64,000 nucleotides of DNA from Dromiciops gliroides (GCF_019393635.1 NC_057867.1:63119492-63183491); one strand, 5' to 3'. Shown: positions 1 to 11,079, counted from the stretch's first letter. Notes: generated by a model not told the origin, from the letters alone. Translations and numbers: made by a program.

Positions 1-1590
1 AAGCTGAGGGCTGCCCAGTGGGCACTTTGGGGAGTTCCAGATCAAGGCGATCAGCCAAAACCCAATTGTAGCATAATCTCCTTTCTTCACAAAGTCGACA
101 TACCTATTATTATTATTTATTGCTTAAGAAGTATTTAAGGGACAGATCCTCACACATCTATTTATTATTTATTGCTTCAGAAGTATTAATATGTAAAGGA
201 TATAGCTTTCCTTTATTTATGACTAATATGCCTATGTGATGAATTCTAATCTCTCTCTTTTGAACAAATCTTCAACTCAAACACACTGGAAAAAAATCTA
301 ATTGTGGCCCAGTGTTTTTCCTAGTTAGATTTTTTTTTTTAAAAAGTTTTTTCTTAGTGGTTAAATTCATTTCTTTCCTTTAACAAGCATTCTAATGAAC
401 TGCCACCAAGAAGGCTCATCAGCCCTGTTCATTTCTCTTTGTGGCTATGGAGCGATGAATGGTTGCTAAGAGACTCTCCCCTCTAGCGATGGTGCTGTTT
501 GGGATCATGTCTCTTCTTAGAGAGTTGGCCAGGCTTCAGTCTCACTTAGGGCCACAACCCCAGACCCACTCCCCCCTCTTTCACCCAAAGACTCTCACCT
601 GGACAAGTGTGCAAGTTTACTCCTATCTTCTCTCTATTCCTGTGGATTTGCCCAAAGGAAGATGGCACTTTAATTAAGGATTCATTACAAGTCTATACAA
701 AACACTCACATTGGAGTCAGTTCAAATGAACCCTGTCTCCAAATGCATTCTCCACCTGAGCCTGAGGGGGTTACAAAGAAGACAAAGAAAAACAGAGATG
801 ATGGTGACATTGTCCCAATGAAGCCAACCAGCCGGTAACAGAAGGAACCCTGGATCCATCTGATGCGGTGGAAGACTGAGAGATCTGGACTCGAGTTTGA
901 CAAAAACTTGGTGGCTGGAGGTGACACACTTCCAGCTGGGAGAATCACCCATGAGAGAAGCTGGGAAGAATAGGGGTCCTTCAAGAAGCCTTGCCCCTAG
1001 TCTATACTATACCACTTTGGACTCCAGCCCCCTCTCCGGGCTGTGAGGATATGGGGTGCTAATCTTAGTGTTTCCTAATGGCTTTCTTAGCTGCTGGGGT
1101 CCCCACTCTGACCTCTTTTCTCAGCTCTGCCACTCACTTTGCTGTCCCTGGGACACCAAATGGCAAGAATTTCTAATAGTTGAGATGATCAATGGGCAGG
1201 ATTGAGAGATCAGCACCATATTAAAACCTAGATAGTGATTCTTTCATAAAAGTCAGGAGAGAAGAATAAAAATATTTAAATTTATTTAAAAGAATTCTAT
1301 TAGAGTTGGATTTATTATATGAAATCATGCCTTAAAGCACTGGATTTTAATTATCTAACTGCCTTAAAAAGTGTGTGTTTAATGTAACAATAAAACGTAT
1401 TTTCGTGGCATTAGAAAAAACAAAAAAAGGTGTGATTGACTTCCTTGAAACACTTGGGATACTTGGGGGTGGGCTGGGCTGGGGGGGTGGAGGGCAGGAC
1501 AGGGCAAGGGTGGATACTGACTGACCTGTCAGGGAGCCAGAGCCTAGCACAGCTCTCTCAGATATAACCATTCATTCAGAGACTCCCATT
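1..1590. other. Intergenic or intronic DNA, no gene seen
   Basis: No open frame here looks like a gene: the longest are under 100 codons, overlap on both strands and lack any recognisable domain. Positions about 113-140 and 163-190 are two diverged copies of an AT-rich stretch containing TTATTTATTGCTT, 50 bp apart, which looks like a small local duplication. Positions 1250-1330 are very AT-rich. I recognise no repeat family with confidence in this stretch. Confidence 0.6.
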
Positions 1591-1654
1591 TCTCTGGAGT
1601 CTTAGGGTTGATAAAGTGCTTCCCTCCTAATAATCCTTTGGAGTAGACAGGGAA

Positions 1655-1740
1655 CGTGGTCTCATCATTTTACATCTGAAGAAACCGAGACTAGGAGACG
1701 GGAAATGACTATCGGCACTCAAGTCAGAATTTGAGTGTAG
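1655..1740 (-). repeat. MIR-type SINE fragment
   Basis: The plus strand reads as the reverse complement of a MIR 3' half: a CATTTTACATCTGAAGAAAC block followed by a degenerate copy of the AGTGACTTGCCC region. The copy is old and strongly diverged, so the family call rests on motif order only. Confidence 0.5.
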
Positions 1741-1741
1741 G

Positions 1742-2350
1742 GGTTGGAAGGGACATCTAATTCAACCAGTATCTTAGAATAATCCCTCTGCCATATCAGC
1801 CAACAAGCTGTCCCCTAATTTTGGCTTGAACACCCACAGGGAGGGGCAACTCACCACTTCTCATAGCAGCCCATTCTACTTTGGGATGGAACTGGCCATG
1901 GAAACCTTAGCATAAACTGATTTCTCAGATTAGCTAGACCTTGCAGGGCCCTGTGGGAATGGAGGACGGGACAGGACTCTTGTTGGGTAGGGAAAGGAGG
2001 GATCTATAGTACAGTGGCTGAGGGTGGATCGCCACAACTTCACAGAGCTAGGAGGGACTTCAGGGATGATCTAGTCTCAGGAGTTCTTAACCTTTTTTTG
2101 TGTCATGGACCTCTTGGGCAGTCTGTTGAAACCTATGGACTCTTCCTCAAAATGTTTTCCTAAAACTCCCTAAAATAAAATGCAGAAGATTACAAGGGAA
2201 ACCAGTTCTATTGAAAACAATTTTTTTTTTGTTCAAAGTTCACAGACTCCAGGTTAAGAACCCCTGATCTCATCCAGTCCCCTTGTTTTACAGATGAGGC
2301 CTCTGAATCTGGGAAGGACAGGACAAAAATGGTTGACAGGGAATCAAACC
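1742..2350 (-). repeat. L3/CR1-like LINE fragment, interrupted
   Basis: Positions 1742-1915 resemble the antisense of an ancient CR1/L3 LINE 3' region: a block ending GGGGCAACTCACCACTTC is followed by CAGCCCATTCTACTTTGGGA. Positions 2035-2077 and 2267-2350 carry the associated 'gagggacttcagggatgat' and 'ttttacagatgaggcc' motifs. They are split by the DNA-transposon-like element at 2078-2266. The call is from remembered family motifs, not an alignment. Confidence 0.5.
2078..2266 (+). mobile_element. Non-autonomous DNA transposon relic with terminal inverted repeats
   Basis: The element begins CAGGAGTTCTTAACCT and ends AGGTTAAGAACCCCTG. These ends are inverted copies of each other with one mismatch over 16 bp. 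Its interior contains TCATGGACCTCTTGG and a T-rich run. At about 190 bp with no coding capacity it is a MITE-like element, probably hAT-type, though that assignment is inference. A second copy in opposite orientation lies at 4787-4991. It sits inside an older L3/MIR-like fragment. Confidence 0.65.
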
Positions 2351-2397
2351 CGAAATTCTGCCCGTGGCAGAGGCTGCCCTCAACAAGGCTAAGTCAA

Positions 2398-2438
2398 CAC
2401 TAACTAACTAACTGACTAAGTAACTAACACCACTAACT
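2398..2438. repeat. (CTAA)n-like microsatellite
   Basis: An imperfect tetranucleotide tract of ACTAACTAACTAACTGACTA type, with several interruptions. Confidence 0.8.
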
Positions 2439-2549
2439 TAGCCCAGATTACATAGCCAGTTTTTGGCAGAGCTGGGATGGGAAATACCACTGTGGAGAAG
2501 CCTCCCCTAGTCAGGGGACACTGACCTCTTCCTCTCAGCTGCCCTGTGC

Positions 2550-2700
2550 AAGCAACAATCTTCCTAAGGCATGTATCCAGTCATGCCACTTCCCCTGATC
2601 AAAAGTCTTTAGTGGGTCCCAATGACCTGTTACGATATCTAAACACCCTTTTCTATATGCTATTATTCTCCAGCCAAGACTGCTTCCCAAATTCAATAGA
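2550..2700 (+). repeat. L2 LINE 3' fragment
   Basis: The order of CAATCTTCCTAAGGCATG, TCATGCCACTTCCCCTGATC and a following CCAATGACCTGTTACG block matches the 3' part of the ancient L2 LINE in sense orientation. Only about 150 bp remains and the reading frame is broken. Confidence 0.5.
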
Positions 2701-4780
2701 ATTCAGGGTCCAGTGGCCTGAACCTTGGGTTTTCAGTCTTGGGGGGGGAGCCTCCAGAGAATGTCTCTCACTTGCTTTGCCCTGTCTCAGAAGGTAACTT
2801 GAATAAAGCTTCTCCTTAGGTCTTCATGGATGTGGGTAAAAGGGTGTCCAGATTCCATCGCCACTCAAGCTAAGCCTTTATTTCCCCTCACAGAAAATGC
2901 AGAAAGACCCAGGCAGGACAGACCCAGAGTGGGCCATAATCCCCCATCCCCATCCCACCTTCTCATTCTAATGGAGGGCACCAAAGCACATCCAATCTAA
3001 TCCTACTACTCTGAGTCCTTGGGTTCCGGGGTGGGGGTGGGGCACGGGGAGGTAGAAACAAACTTCCAGCTGCTAGTGGGGCCACCCCCTGGCCTTGTGG
3101 CAAAAACATGCTCTCCTCCAGAGATGGATCCAGGTACTACCCCGAGGGCTTTGAAATTCCCTGGAAGTCACTAGAAATGCACCTTTCTAACATTCTGGTG
3201 AGTCCTGCTATCACCTCCCCACTCCCACCTCCTCACATCACCTCCTCACCCAGGAACCCACACAGGTATAGGACTGAGCTCTAGCCAGCTCAAACTGGAG
3301 CCAATGGTGACATTTTCAGTTTGAACATTATTTACACCTTAGAAATTGGCAAACGTTACAGATCAGAACTTGATTTATTGTTTTGTTGATCATCTGGACT
3401 TAATTAAGAAAGTGATGGACAAAATCTTAATATCACAGATTAAAAGTGTGTCCTGAATACTTTTTTTTCTTGGAGGGCCGGTTGTTAATAAAACATTTCC
3501 CAGCATGCCCCTGCACAGGGATTCAGCTTTCCAGTACTATCCTAAGGGTTTAGACATCTCCCAGAAAGAAATCAAATGGAGTTATTACAGAGGCAACCCC
3601 TTGCCCACCAGACCTGTGTTGTCTGAATAATTCACATAATTCATGGTACTAAAGAAGGGTGAAGACCAGTCTTTTGTTCACCAATTACATAGCTTTAGGT
3701 CCTTGCTATTTCTCCCAGCTCTTGGGGCCACAGAAAAGGGTCCCCGCCTCTCCCTAAGAGGTGAGCATCGCCAAGAATTCCGCTTGTCTTTTCTGAAGAA
3801 GGACTCTCCAAACTCTTGAACTTGGGTAAGCAAGGCCATCCTTTGTAGCCCTGGGGATTTAGGGGCCCTCACCACTCAGAGCTGGAAGGGCCACTGGCTT
3901 ATGAGACCCACACCTAAAACAGAATCCCCTCTTAAACTCAGCTCCTGATTACATACAGTTGGCTGGCCAGAAAGAGAAGGAGGCCGCTGGGGCTCCTTTC
4001 TGTATCCCCCTAAGGTTTCTCTGCATTTCCTGTCCCCTCTCCTTGAACCAATCCACACACGGCATGAAGCAGACTCTTCACCAGGCTGCCAGGCTGCCAG
4101 TTTATATATGATACTATTGTTGGATACTCTCTTCAGTTCATCAGAGCCTTTCCTAGGTTTTGGAGCCCAGGACTAACCCCAATGCTTGAGAGGGAGGGTA
4201 AGATGGCTTCATAGAGGCCATTGGTACTCTCACTTCCCCCCAAGTCCTGGGCATGGAGACTCTTTATGCAGCCCCATTTGGCATGTGGCACCCAGCTGCA
4301 TGGGGATCATCTCTTGAGCTTAGAAGTTACACCACTGTCTGTCCAAGGCTAGGGGCGGGACTGTGGGGTCTGGAAATTCCTCCCTCTAGGAAGTGTGGGT
4401 CAGAACACAGAATTATTATGTGGCTCTGTTTTAAGGCAGCCATTAGTGGTTTCTTGGGGGTGAGGGTGTGGGGGTGGGTGTGGGGCAGGTTCATAACTAG
4501 ATCCATCTGAAAAGGGGGGAAAAGGCAAAACGGGGCAAGAAAGACACAAAAGGCCCAGCCTGTGATGAAGGCTAGCACAAAGGGGTGACTGACCACATAA
4601 ATTAGTCCCATAACAGTCCCAAACAACCAATTAATTCCCAATTGTTCTACCCCAAACTCTGAAAGAGTCAGTTGGGCCTGTGCAAACCTTTCTAGGATCA
4701 AGAGTCCCAAACCAGATCCTGTAAATCCTGTAAAGCTTCTCTAGTTAATTGGAGCTCTCCAGTCTCCCCCCACCCCCAGC
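2700..4780. other. Mostly single-copy non-coding DNA
   Basis: No gene is supported. The stretch is moderately GC-rich and CpG-poor. Positions 3300-3460 are unlike the flanks, AT-rich and repeat-free, and are listed separately as a possible conserved element. Open frames of 127 codons or fewer on the minus strand (4327-4710) carry no recognisable domain and overlap frames on the other strand. Confidence 0.5.
3300..3460. promoter_or_regulatory. Candidate conserved non-coding element
   Basis: A repeat-free patch with a dense set of AT-rich motifs (TTGATTTATTG, ACTTAATTAAGAAAG) in a GC-richer background. This composition is typical of developmental enhancers, but no conservation data are available here. 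The call is inference only. Confidence 0.25.
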
Positions 4781-4786
4781 CCACTC

Positions 4787-4991
4787 CAGGAGTTCTCAAC
4801 CTGGGGGCCATCAACTTTTAAAATGTTAAAAGTGTTCAATGTGTTGGCAACTATATTTCAATTCAAATGGTTTCCTTTGTAATGCTGTGTACTTTATTTG
4901 ATGCATTTAAAAACATTATTCTGACCATGGACCCTAGGCTTAGGTAGATTATCAAAGAGGCCCACCCCCCACAAAAGGTGAAGAACCCCTG
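4787..4991 (-). mobile_element. Second copy of the inverted-repeat DNA transposon relic
   Basis: It starts CAGGAGTTCTCAACCT and ends GGTGAAGAACCCCTG. The interior reads as the reverse complement of the copy at 2078-2266: the 'gaccatggaccctag' block lies near the right end here and near the left end there. The two copies are strongly diverged, so both insertions are old. The element adjoins an L2 fragment on its right. Confidence 0.6.
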
Positions 4992-5250
4992 CCCTGCAGC
5001 AACATTCCATAGCCCATCTCCGGGCTTTTGCACAAGTTGCCCCTCATACATGCCTGGCAGGAATGGATTCCTCCCAAACCTCCACCAGAATTCTACATGG
5101 CTCACACGTCCTACTGACCGCCTTCCCTGCTGCCCAAGTCGTAAGTGCTTTCTTCTTTTATTTGGTTTTTATTTGTCTGTGTTGTCCCCCCAATGCAATG
5201 TAAGCTCCTTGCCCATCTTGCGCTGTGGTTTAGGGGTGCCAGCTCCAAGC
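4990..5250 (+). repeat. L2 LINE 3' end
   Basis: In sense order I see the GGGCTTTTGCACAAGTTGCC block, a Cys/Pro-rich ORF remnant, TGTAAGCTCCTTG and a terminal 'aggaacttaa'. This is the layout of the L2 3' end as known from mammals. The reading frame is decayed. Confidence 0.6.
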
Positions 5251-6229
5251 ACAGGAGGAACTTAAAAATGTCAGGCTGGAGTGGGGTGTTCAATGAGGAC
5301 CCTGAGTGTTTGGGTGGGGGGAGAAGGTGGCCTCAGCCAGGGGCAACAAGCAGAAATAATGGTCTCGGAGGATCTCGCACTGTGCACTCTGGCTACACCT
5401 CGTTCCTGCTGGGAGGGGGGGGGCTTCCGGGAAACTGCTACTTTGCAGTGGTAAACACCTTGCTAATGGCTCGACTGCATCCCCCTGGTTCCACAATGCT
5501 CCCCCTGTCCCCCACCCCCACCCGAGCTGCCACCTGAGCATCCCAGGCCACCGGATAAATGCAGGAATAAAGTATCTTCATTCTCATTCACAGCTCAGGT
5601 CTTATTCATAGCTCTCTCCCTTAACTAGATAAGAGCCAGCTAGCTGCCCCTGCTTGCAGTCAGTCACTCAGCTCCTAATCCCGGTGCTTTGGCCCCAAGA
5701 CTTTGGGACGCCCATAAGAAAGCAGAAGTCCCTGCCCCAGATTCCCTTCCTTCAGGACAGAAGCCCCGGGGCCTTGCCCTTACCAGTCTTCTGAGAAGCT
5801 AGAGTCCTGCTTTTGAACTCCAGCCCCTCTCGTGGGGGTCCTCGTCACCTGCTGCCAAGCCACTTGCCTGTCCAGTCTCTCGGGCAGTGTGGTTCGGTGA
5901 GAGGTGCACCAACAACTTCCTGGTCTGGAATTTGGAGCTGAAGCCCCCACCAAACCTAGAAGACCTCAGGTGAGTCCCGTTTGTTCTCACTGTCTTCATC
6001 TGCAACATTAGGAGGAGGGAGGGGGAGGATGAAGATGAGCTAGCGAGCTAGTTTCTAAGGTCTTCTAGTTCTAGACCTTAGAACAATCCTGTGGCTTCTG
6101 GCACTCCCCCTTAGCCACAGCTAGACCTACAGAATACCCAGCAGACACTTAAGCGTGCTATTGGCCAGTTATTGGGCTATAGAGGGGGGAGAGAGACCAA
6201 AAATAGTTTCTGCCCTTAGGGTACCTATG
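5251..6229. other. Single-copy non-coding DNA with weak MIR traces
   Basis: No gene is seen. Positions 5400-5540 are C/G-rich without a CpG cluster. Positions about 5950-6070 contain a GTGAGTCC...TCTTCATCTGC block that may be a MIR remnant. A donor-like CAGGTGAGT at about 5967 has no partner exon I can support. Confidence 0.4.
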
Positions 6230-6230
6230 G

Positions 6231-6262
<32 letters not shown>

Positions 6263-6263
6263 T
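6231..6263. repeat. (GT)n microsatellite
   Basis: About 33 bp of nearly pure GT dinucleotide, followed by a G-run. Confidence 0.95.
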
Positions 6264-6549
6264 GGGGGGGCGGGTAATCAGCTGCAGAGCCCTCACAATA
6301 TCCTGGAAGCTCACTACCTTCACCAGCTTGCTGAGCTAACCCTAACCCCCTCTGCCAACATCTTCAGGTGTCCTGGGATTCTTCAAGTAGAAAAAGGCCA
6401 GGTTTGTAGCAATAGCCCCTAGAGTGTTTCCCTAATTCCCATGAGCCCTCAGGCCTGCTTCCTCTCTGGAGTGAGCCTGTGGCCATATCATCCCCTCTGG
6501 GTCCCCATTGGATTTCTGCAGGAGAGGAGTAGATGAGCAAACTCTGTTC

Positions 6550-7025
6550 CAGGCATTAGTAAATGCTGGGTAAACAAGAAAAGCAAAAAAAAAAAAAAAA
6601 AGATGGAGGGAAGACAGTCCCTGCCCTCAAGGAGCTCACAATCTAATAGGGACTGCGGAGGGGCAGGACGTACAAAGAGCTGTGCAGGGATAGATACGCT
6701 ATATGCAAGATGAATTGGAGGTAATCACAGGGAAGACACCAGGATTAAGGAGGACTGGAAAAGGCTTCTCCCAGCCTTCTCCCAGTGATTGTTAGGAAGC
6801 CAGGGAGGGAGATGAGGAGGTGGAGTATTCGAGGCAAAGGCCACAGCCAGAGCAAAGGTTGGAGTCTGGAGATGGCTTTGGGATGGCCCAAGGAAGACTG
6901 GGAAGACAAGGAGGGGCTGAGGCTGAAATGACAGACTTTAAAAGTCAGAGAGGATTTCAGATTTAATCCTGGGGGAAGAGGGGGCCCTGGAGTTTGTTAT
7001 GGGGGTGGGGTGGGGTGGGGACTCA
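6550..7025 (+). repeat. Old dispersed repeat, family D, copy 1
   Basis: The copy contains an A-rich run at about 6585-6600, then CAGTCCCTGCCCTCAAGGAG and CTCACAATCTAATAGGGAC. Next come an 'ggaaaaggcttctccc' block and an 'aggaagccagggaggg' block. The same ordered motifs recur at 7500-7990, 11215-11760 and 18445-19110, so this is an interspersed family. I do not assign a Repbase name. It is non-coding here. Confidence 0.65.
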
Positions 7026-7210
7026 CATGACTCAGCTGCACTTGATCGCTGAGTGGAGGGCTGGACGGGAGTGGGGGGAGGCTCGAGGCTGGGAGACCAA
7101 CCAGCAGGCAAGAGGTGATGAGGGCCTGTAACAGGTGGTGGCCGTGTCAGAGGAGAGGGGACATATAAGAGATGTGCTGAAGGCAGGATTGCCAGGACCA
7201 GATTGGTTGT

Positions 7211-7265
7211 GGGGAGAGAAAGAGAGAGGGGGAGAGAGAGGGGAGAGGGAGAGAGAGAGAGGAGG

Positions 7266-7344
<79 letters not shown>

Positions 7345-7399
7345 GGGGAGGGGGGAGGGAGAGAGAGAGAAGAGAGGGGGAGAGAGAGGGGAGAGAGAG
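7211..7399. repeat. (GA)n microsatellite, about 190 bp
   Basis: An almost pure purine strand of GA with interspersed G-runs, including a long G-run at about 7334-7348. It explains the Arg/Glu-only and Ser/Leu-only open frames on either strand, which are not genes. Long GA tracts can adopt triplex (H-DNA) structure. Confidence 0.95.
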
Positions 7400-7499
7400 T
7401 AAGCCTAAGCCTTCCAGCCTGGGCTCCCTGGGAGGATGGGCATGCCCTCCACGGCAATAGAAAGTTAGAAAGAGGGGAGCCACTGGGAAGGGGGGGATA

Positions 7500-7990
7500 A
7501 TGAATAGTCAGTTAACAAGCTTTTATTTATTAAGTGATTAACTAAGTGTTAGGCCCTGTGCTAAATGCTGGAGGGATGTGGGAAGAGGGGGAGAGCCAAT
7601 CCCTAATCCCTGCTCTCAAACCGATCCCAATCTAATGGGGCAGACAACTTGCAAACAAGATGCATGCAGGATAAATTGGACCTAGTCAAACAAAATATTA
7701 AGTAGGATCAGGAAGGGCTCCCAGTGGACGGTGAGATTGTAGCTGAGACTAGAAGGAAGCCAGGAAAGTGGGAGGTAGCCATGGGGAGGGGAGAAGAGCG
7801 GTCCAGGAATGGGGGCCCCAGGCCAGCCAGAGGAAATGCTCGGAGCCTGGAGGAGCGTCCCGACAGCCGAAAGGAGATTGGAGGAGCCTGGAGGAACGTC
7901 TTGACAGCCAAAAGGAGACTGGGAAGGTATGAGGGGTTGTCTTAAGTGATGATTTCAGGTTTGATCCTGGAGGGAACTGGGACCACTGGA
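7500..7990 (+). repeat. Old dispersed repeat, family D, copy 2
   Basis: It starts with a TTTATTTATTAAGTG motif and 'ggccctgtgctaaatgctgg', then carries 'ctgctctcaaaccgatccc', CAATCTAATGGGG and an 'gaaggaagccaggaaag' block. The order is the same as in copy 1. It ends near 'tggagtttgttgaatgg', next to a TG microsatellite. Confidence 0.6.
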
Positions 7991-8010
7991 GTTTGTTGAA
8001 TGGGTAGGAT

Positions 8011-8048
<38 letters not shown>
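8011..8048. repeat. (TG)n microsatellite
   Basis: 38 bp of pure TG dinucleotide. A run of 14 C follows at 8118-8131. Confidence 0.95.
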
Positions 8049-8049
<1 letters not shown>

Positions 8050-8409
8050 TCACATAAGTCAGCTGCCCTTTAGGGAGGGCTGGACTGGAATAGGGGGAAA
8101 CTAGAGGTAGGCAGATTCCCCCCCCCCCCCCACAGCAGGCTGCTGCACTATAGTCTAGGTGCCAGGTGATGAGGAGGAGAGATGTCACAAGGGCAGAATC
8201 AATAGGACTTGGCAACAGATTGGGTATGGGGGGTGGCAGTGTGGCCCTCCGCCCTAATTGGGAAGTTAGGAATAGGAAGAGGGCGGGTGGGGATTAAGGG
8301 GAAAAGATAATAAATTTAGAAGTGTGCTCTGAGCCTTCAGGGGACAGCTACGAAGAACGGATTTAGAGCTAAGGGGGAGCTTCAGGTCATCCGCTCCCAC
8401 TAGTCTTTA

Positions 8410-8475
8410 TTTTATAGAGGAGGCTCAGAGAGTTGAAATGACTTGGCCAAAGTCACACAAATAAGGAAGGAGCAC
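8410..8475 (-). repeat. MIR-type SINE fragment
   Basis: The plus strand reads TTTATAGAGGAGGCTCAGAG, then GACTTGGCCAAAGTCACAC, the antisense of the MIR/THER core. It is short and diverged. Confidence 0.55.
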
Positions 8476-8920
8476 GAGCCAGGCTTTGAGCCCAGCTCCT
8501 GGGTCCAAATTCCCTTCAGATAATTCCTCCCCATTCCACCCTCCCCTCTTTCCCCCCATAACTGAGCCTTCAAGAGACCCCCCCAAGGGAAAGGAGCCAT
8601 TCCTGTAATACCCCTGACACCCCAGTGCAGCCTTGTTCCCTTCCAACCTTCCTCTGATCTCTTGCCTGGCCCCTCTGAGCCATTCTACTCCAATTCATTA
8701 AGCATGTAAGCCCAGAGAGACTTCAAGACTGAAATGAAGCCTTCCAGACCCTTAAAATCCATTCAACTCCCCCAGGCTGCGACACTTCCTTCCTCCCTCC
8801 CCATCCCAAACCCTCCTGGTTAGGTCAGTTATGATCATAGAGACAGCTATCTCCAGAGCCTTCCCCTCTTGCCTGGGTCCTTGCTACTTTCACAGCACTT
8901 GTCCTCCCCCTGCCTCTCTG

Positions 8921-8940
8921 CCCCCCCCCCCCCCCCCCCC
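8921..8940. repeat. Poly-C run of 20
   Basis: Twenty consecutive C residues on the plus strand, within a C-rich context. The complementary G-run could form a G-quadruplex. The length may be polymorphic or an assembly-sensitive site. Confidence 0.95.
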
Positions 8941-9477
8941 GCCCAAGTCCTCCTTTGGGTCCCAGCTTTTCCTCAATCAGGCGGGGCTGAGGGATGCCCC
9001 CCCACCTTAGCCAGGGGAGCTCAGGTTTGACTGTCCAGCAGAAGCAGATGATCCCCCTAGCTGCTAACTCAGAGAAGTCCAAGGAAGGCTTTCAACCTTC
9101 TCCCAGCAGGGAAGATGTATGTCTGATCCTGCCCCTGTGAATTCTGTAGACCCCAGCTACTGTGCTTGCCCTCCCCGCCCCATTGCCATGTGCCCTACTC
9201 CATCTCCCTCCCTCCCCTCCCTCCACCGAAGGGGCTCCCCTGTCAGAGTTCCTGATAAAAACCATCTTAGATGGAGCCAGAGAACACTGGGTTATCCAAT
9301 CTGAAGATGACCCAAAGCTGAGAGGAGGGATGGTTAGTATGGTAGCAGAATCAAGATGAAGTCATCTCAACAGGCTAGAAATGTATGGGGCGGGGGAAGT
9401 CGGCAAAATGAAATTTCCCAGGGTTCAATGTAATGTAATGTCAGGGTTTATAAAAATCAGCTGTCCGAATACAAGAC

Positions 9478-9479
<2 letters not shown>

Positions 9480-9547
<68 letters not shown>
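9480..9547. repeat. (TG)n microsatellite, 68 bp
   Basis: The longest pure TG tract in the left half. It accounts for the Val/Cys and Thr/His repeat frames seen around it, which are not genes. Confidence 0.97.
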
Positions 9548-9548
<1 letters not shown>

Positions 9549-9549
9549 A

Positions 9550-10010
9550 CACCAAACTTGGGCTGTTGGCCAGCTAACAGCCCCGGGGTGGGCATGAGCA
9601 GCCTGCAACAAATTACAGACAGGGAAATATGCAGGAGAGGCAGGATCAGAGATGCCCGAGCCTTGTAGGAGGGAAAGAAAAGCTTGACTGGGCACACACA
9701 GAGAGTAGCCTTGAACCTCTGGGCAGTTCCTGGCTTCCATTTGTATCCAAGGAGAGTCAGGGCACCTTGGGTGGCCCCTTAGTGAAGAACTTAGGGGAAC
9801 CCCTGGCAAGAGTCATGTGGGATGGGCTGCAGTCTGCATTGTTGGAGGGACCACCCACACTGGGAGATCCTGTTGCTGCTGGGCTTGGGCCATACATACT
9901 TTACAAGTCATAGTACACACATCTGATAAATGGACAGTAATCTAATAATATAAACATAAGACTATAGATATAATGTTAAAATAGAAACAGAATGTAAATG
10001 TATCAACTTC
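9550..10010. other. Single-copy non-coding DNA
   Basis: No gene or recognisable repeat. Composition changes from GC-rich (9550-9890) to AT-rich (9900-10010). Confidence 0.4.
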
Positions 10011-10019
10011 ATTAGCTTT

Positions 10020-10240
10020 CTTATCAAGCTTAGGAAGGGCTCATTTCACTCTGACAAGTACCAGAATAAGCAAGTTGGTCGTTTCCCTGTCCAGATCCCA
10101 CCTGGAATGCTGGGTTCAGTTCGGAGCACCAGATTTTAATGTTGACCCATTGGGGTGTGTCCAGAAGAGGTCAACCATGATATGAGCATCATGCTTAGGG
10201 GAGACCTAGGCTAGGCTACTGGAGACTGGGTGGTGGACAT
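10020..10240 (+). repeat. L3/CR1-like LINE fragment
   Basis: In sense orientation I see 'cccacctggaatgctgggttcagttc' (read in two pieces), GGAGCACCAGATTTTAA and GTGTCCAGAAGAGGTCAACC. This succession is characteristic of the CR1/L3 ORF 3' portion in vertebrates. It is heavily decayed. Confidence 0.6.
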
Positions 10241-10261
10241 GGCAGATGAAAACTGTCTGGG

Positions 10262-10294
10262 CCCCGGGGCGGGGCCGGGGGGGGGGGCGGGGTG
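10262..10294. other. G-rich tract, potential G-quadruplex
   Basis: Consecutive runs of four or more G separated by single C residues give the plus strand quadruplex-forming potential and GC-box-like motifs. No neighbouring gene start supports a promoter call. Confidence 0.5.
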
Positions 10295-10639
10295 ATGGAT
10301 GGGGAAAAGAGTTCTGTGAGGAACTCAGGGTTGTGCCCCGGAGAGCAGAACCAGGAGCAAGGGGTAGAAATGAAAGGGAGACTGGCTCAGAGTCACAAAA
10401 GGACTTGAAATGGAAGCCTTGTGTTTATACAGATGTTAAAGAGGGAAGGCTGGTCTGACCTTTCCCCCTTCCATTTCTAGGATTCTATTAATTTCTTATA
10501 ATACATCCTCCCCTCCCCCATTCCTTTATTTCGTTTAAGATCATCAAAACACAAAAACCATAATTACCCGATGTGTTACTTGACCCCCTTTATAGCCTGA
10601 TGGCTTTTGGGGTCTCACATTAGAATAAGGGGCTGCAGA

Positions 10640-10800
10640 CTATAGCTTGAGGGCCAGATCCTCTTGGCCTCCCTCCCCCCTCCAGCTAAGAATGGATTTT
10701 ACATTTTAAAATAACAATCAAACTTTATGTAAAAAATGTAAAAACTATTCTTAGCTGGGAGCTATTCAAAAACTGCAGCCTCTGTAGCTATTGTGGTGCT
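10640..10800. mobile_element. Palindromic DNA-transposon-like relic
   Basis: The left arm 10682-10707 (starting CCAGCTAAGAAT) and right arm 10733-10758 (ending ATTCTTAGCTGG) pair at 24 of 26 positions across a 25-nt loop. Such hairpins occur inside old hAT-type MITEs. Upstream, 'gggctgcagactatagc' and 'agggccagatcc' fit the same kind of element, but the family is not established. Confidence 0.45.
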
Positions 10801-10848
10801 AGCTATTATATTATTATTGTTATTCTACCAGATCTGGGTAGTTTTCTT

Positions 10849-11008
10849 TCTTTCTTTCTTTCTTTTTTTTGGTGAGGCAATTGGGGTTAAGTGACTTGCC
10901 GAGGGTCACACAGCTAGTAAGTGTCAAGTGTCTGAGGTCGGATTTGAACTCAGGTCCTCCTGAATCCAGGGCCGGTGTGCTCTGTGCACTGTGCCACCTA
11001 GCTGCCCC
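10849..11008 (-). mobile_element. Marsupial tRNA-derived SINE (WSINE1/WALLSI-like)
   Basis: On the plus strand a (TTTC)n/poly-T tail is followed by GTGAGGCAATTGGGGTTAAG, then TCACACAGCTAGTAAGTG, GGATTTGAACTCAGGTCC (the antisense B-box region) and finally 'gccacctagctgcccc', the SINE 5' end. The element is therefore full length on the minus strand. Many further copies in the window share more than 85 percent of these bases by eye. Confidence 0.85.
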
Positions 11009-11079
11009 CACCCACCCATTTAAAATCTATCACCAATCTGATCTGTTATATCTGGGTCCCCTTCGTTTCATGCATACAC

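Noticed and set aside
6938..7500. Arg/Glu-rich and Ser/Leu-rich open frames of up to 181 codons
   Set aside because: They are the GA microsatellite and its flanks translated. No domain or start context supports them.
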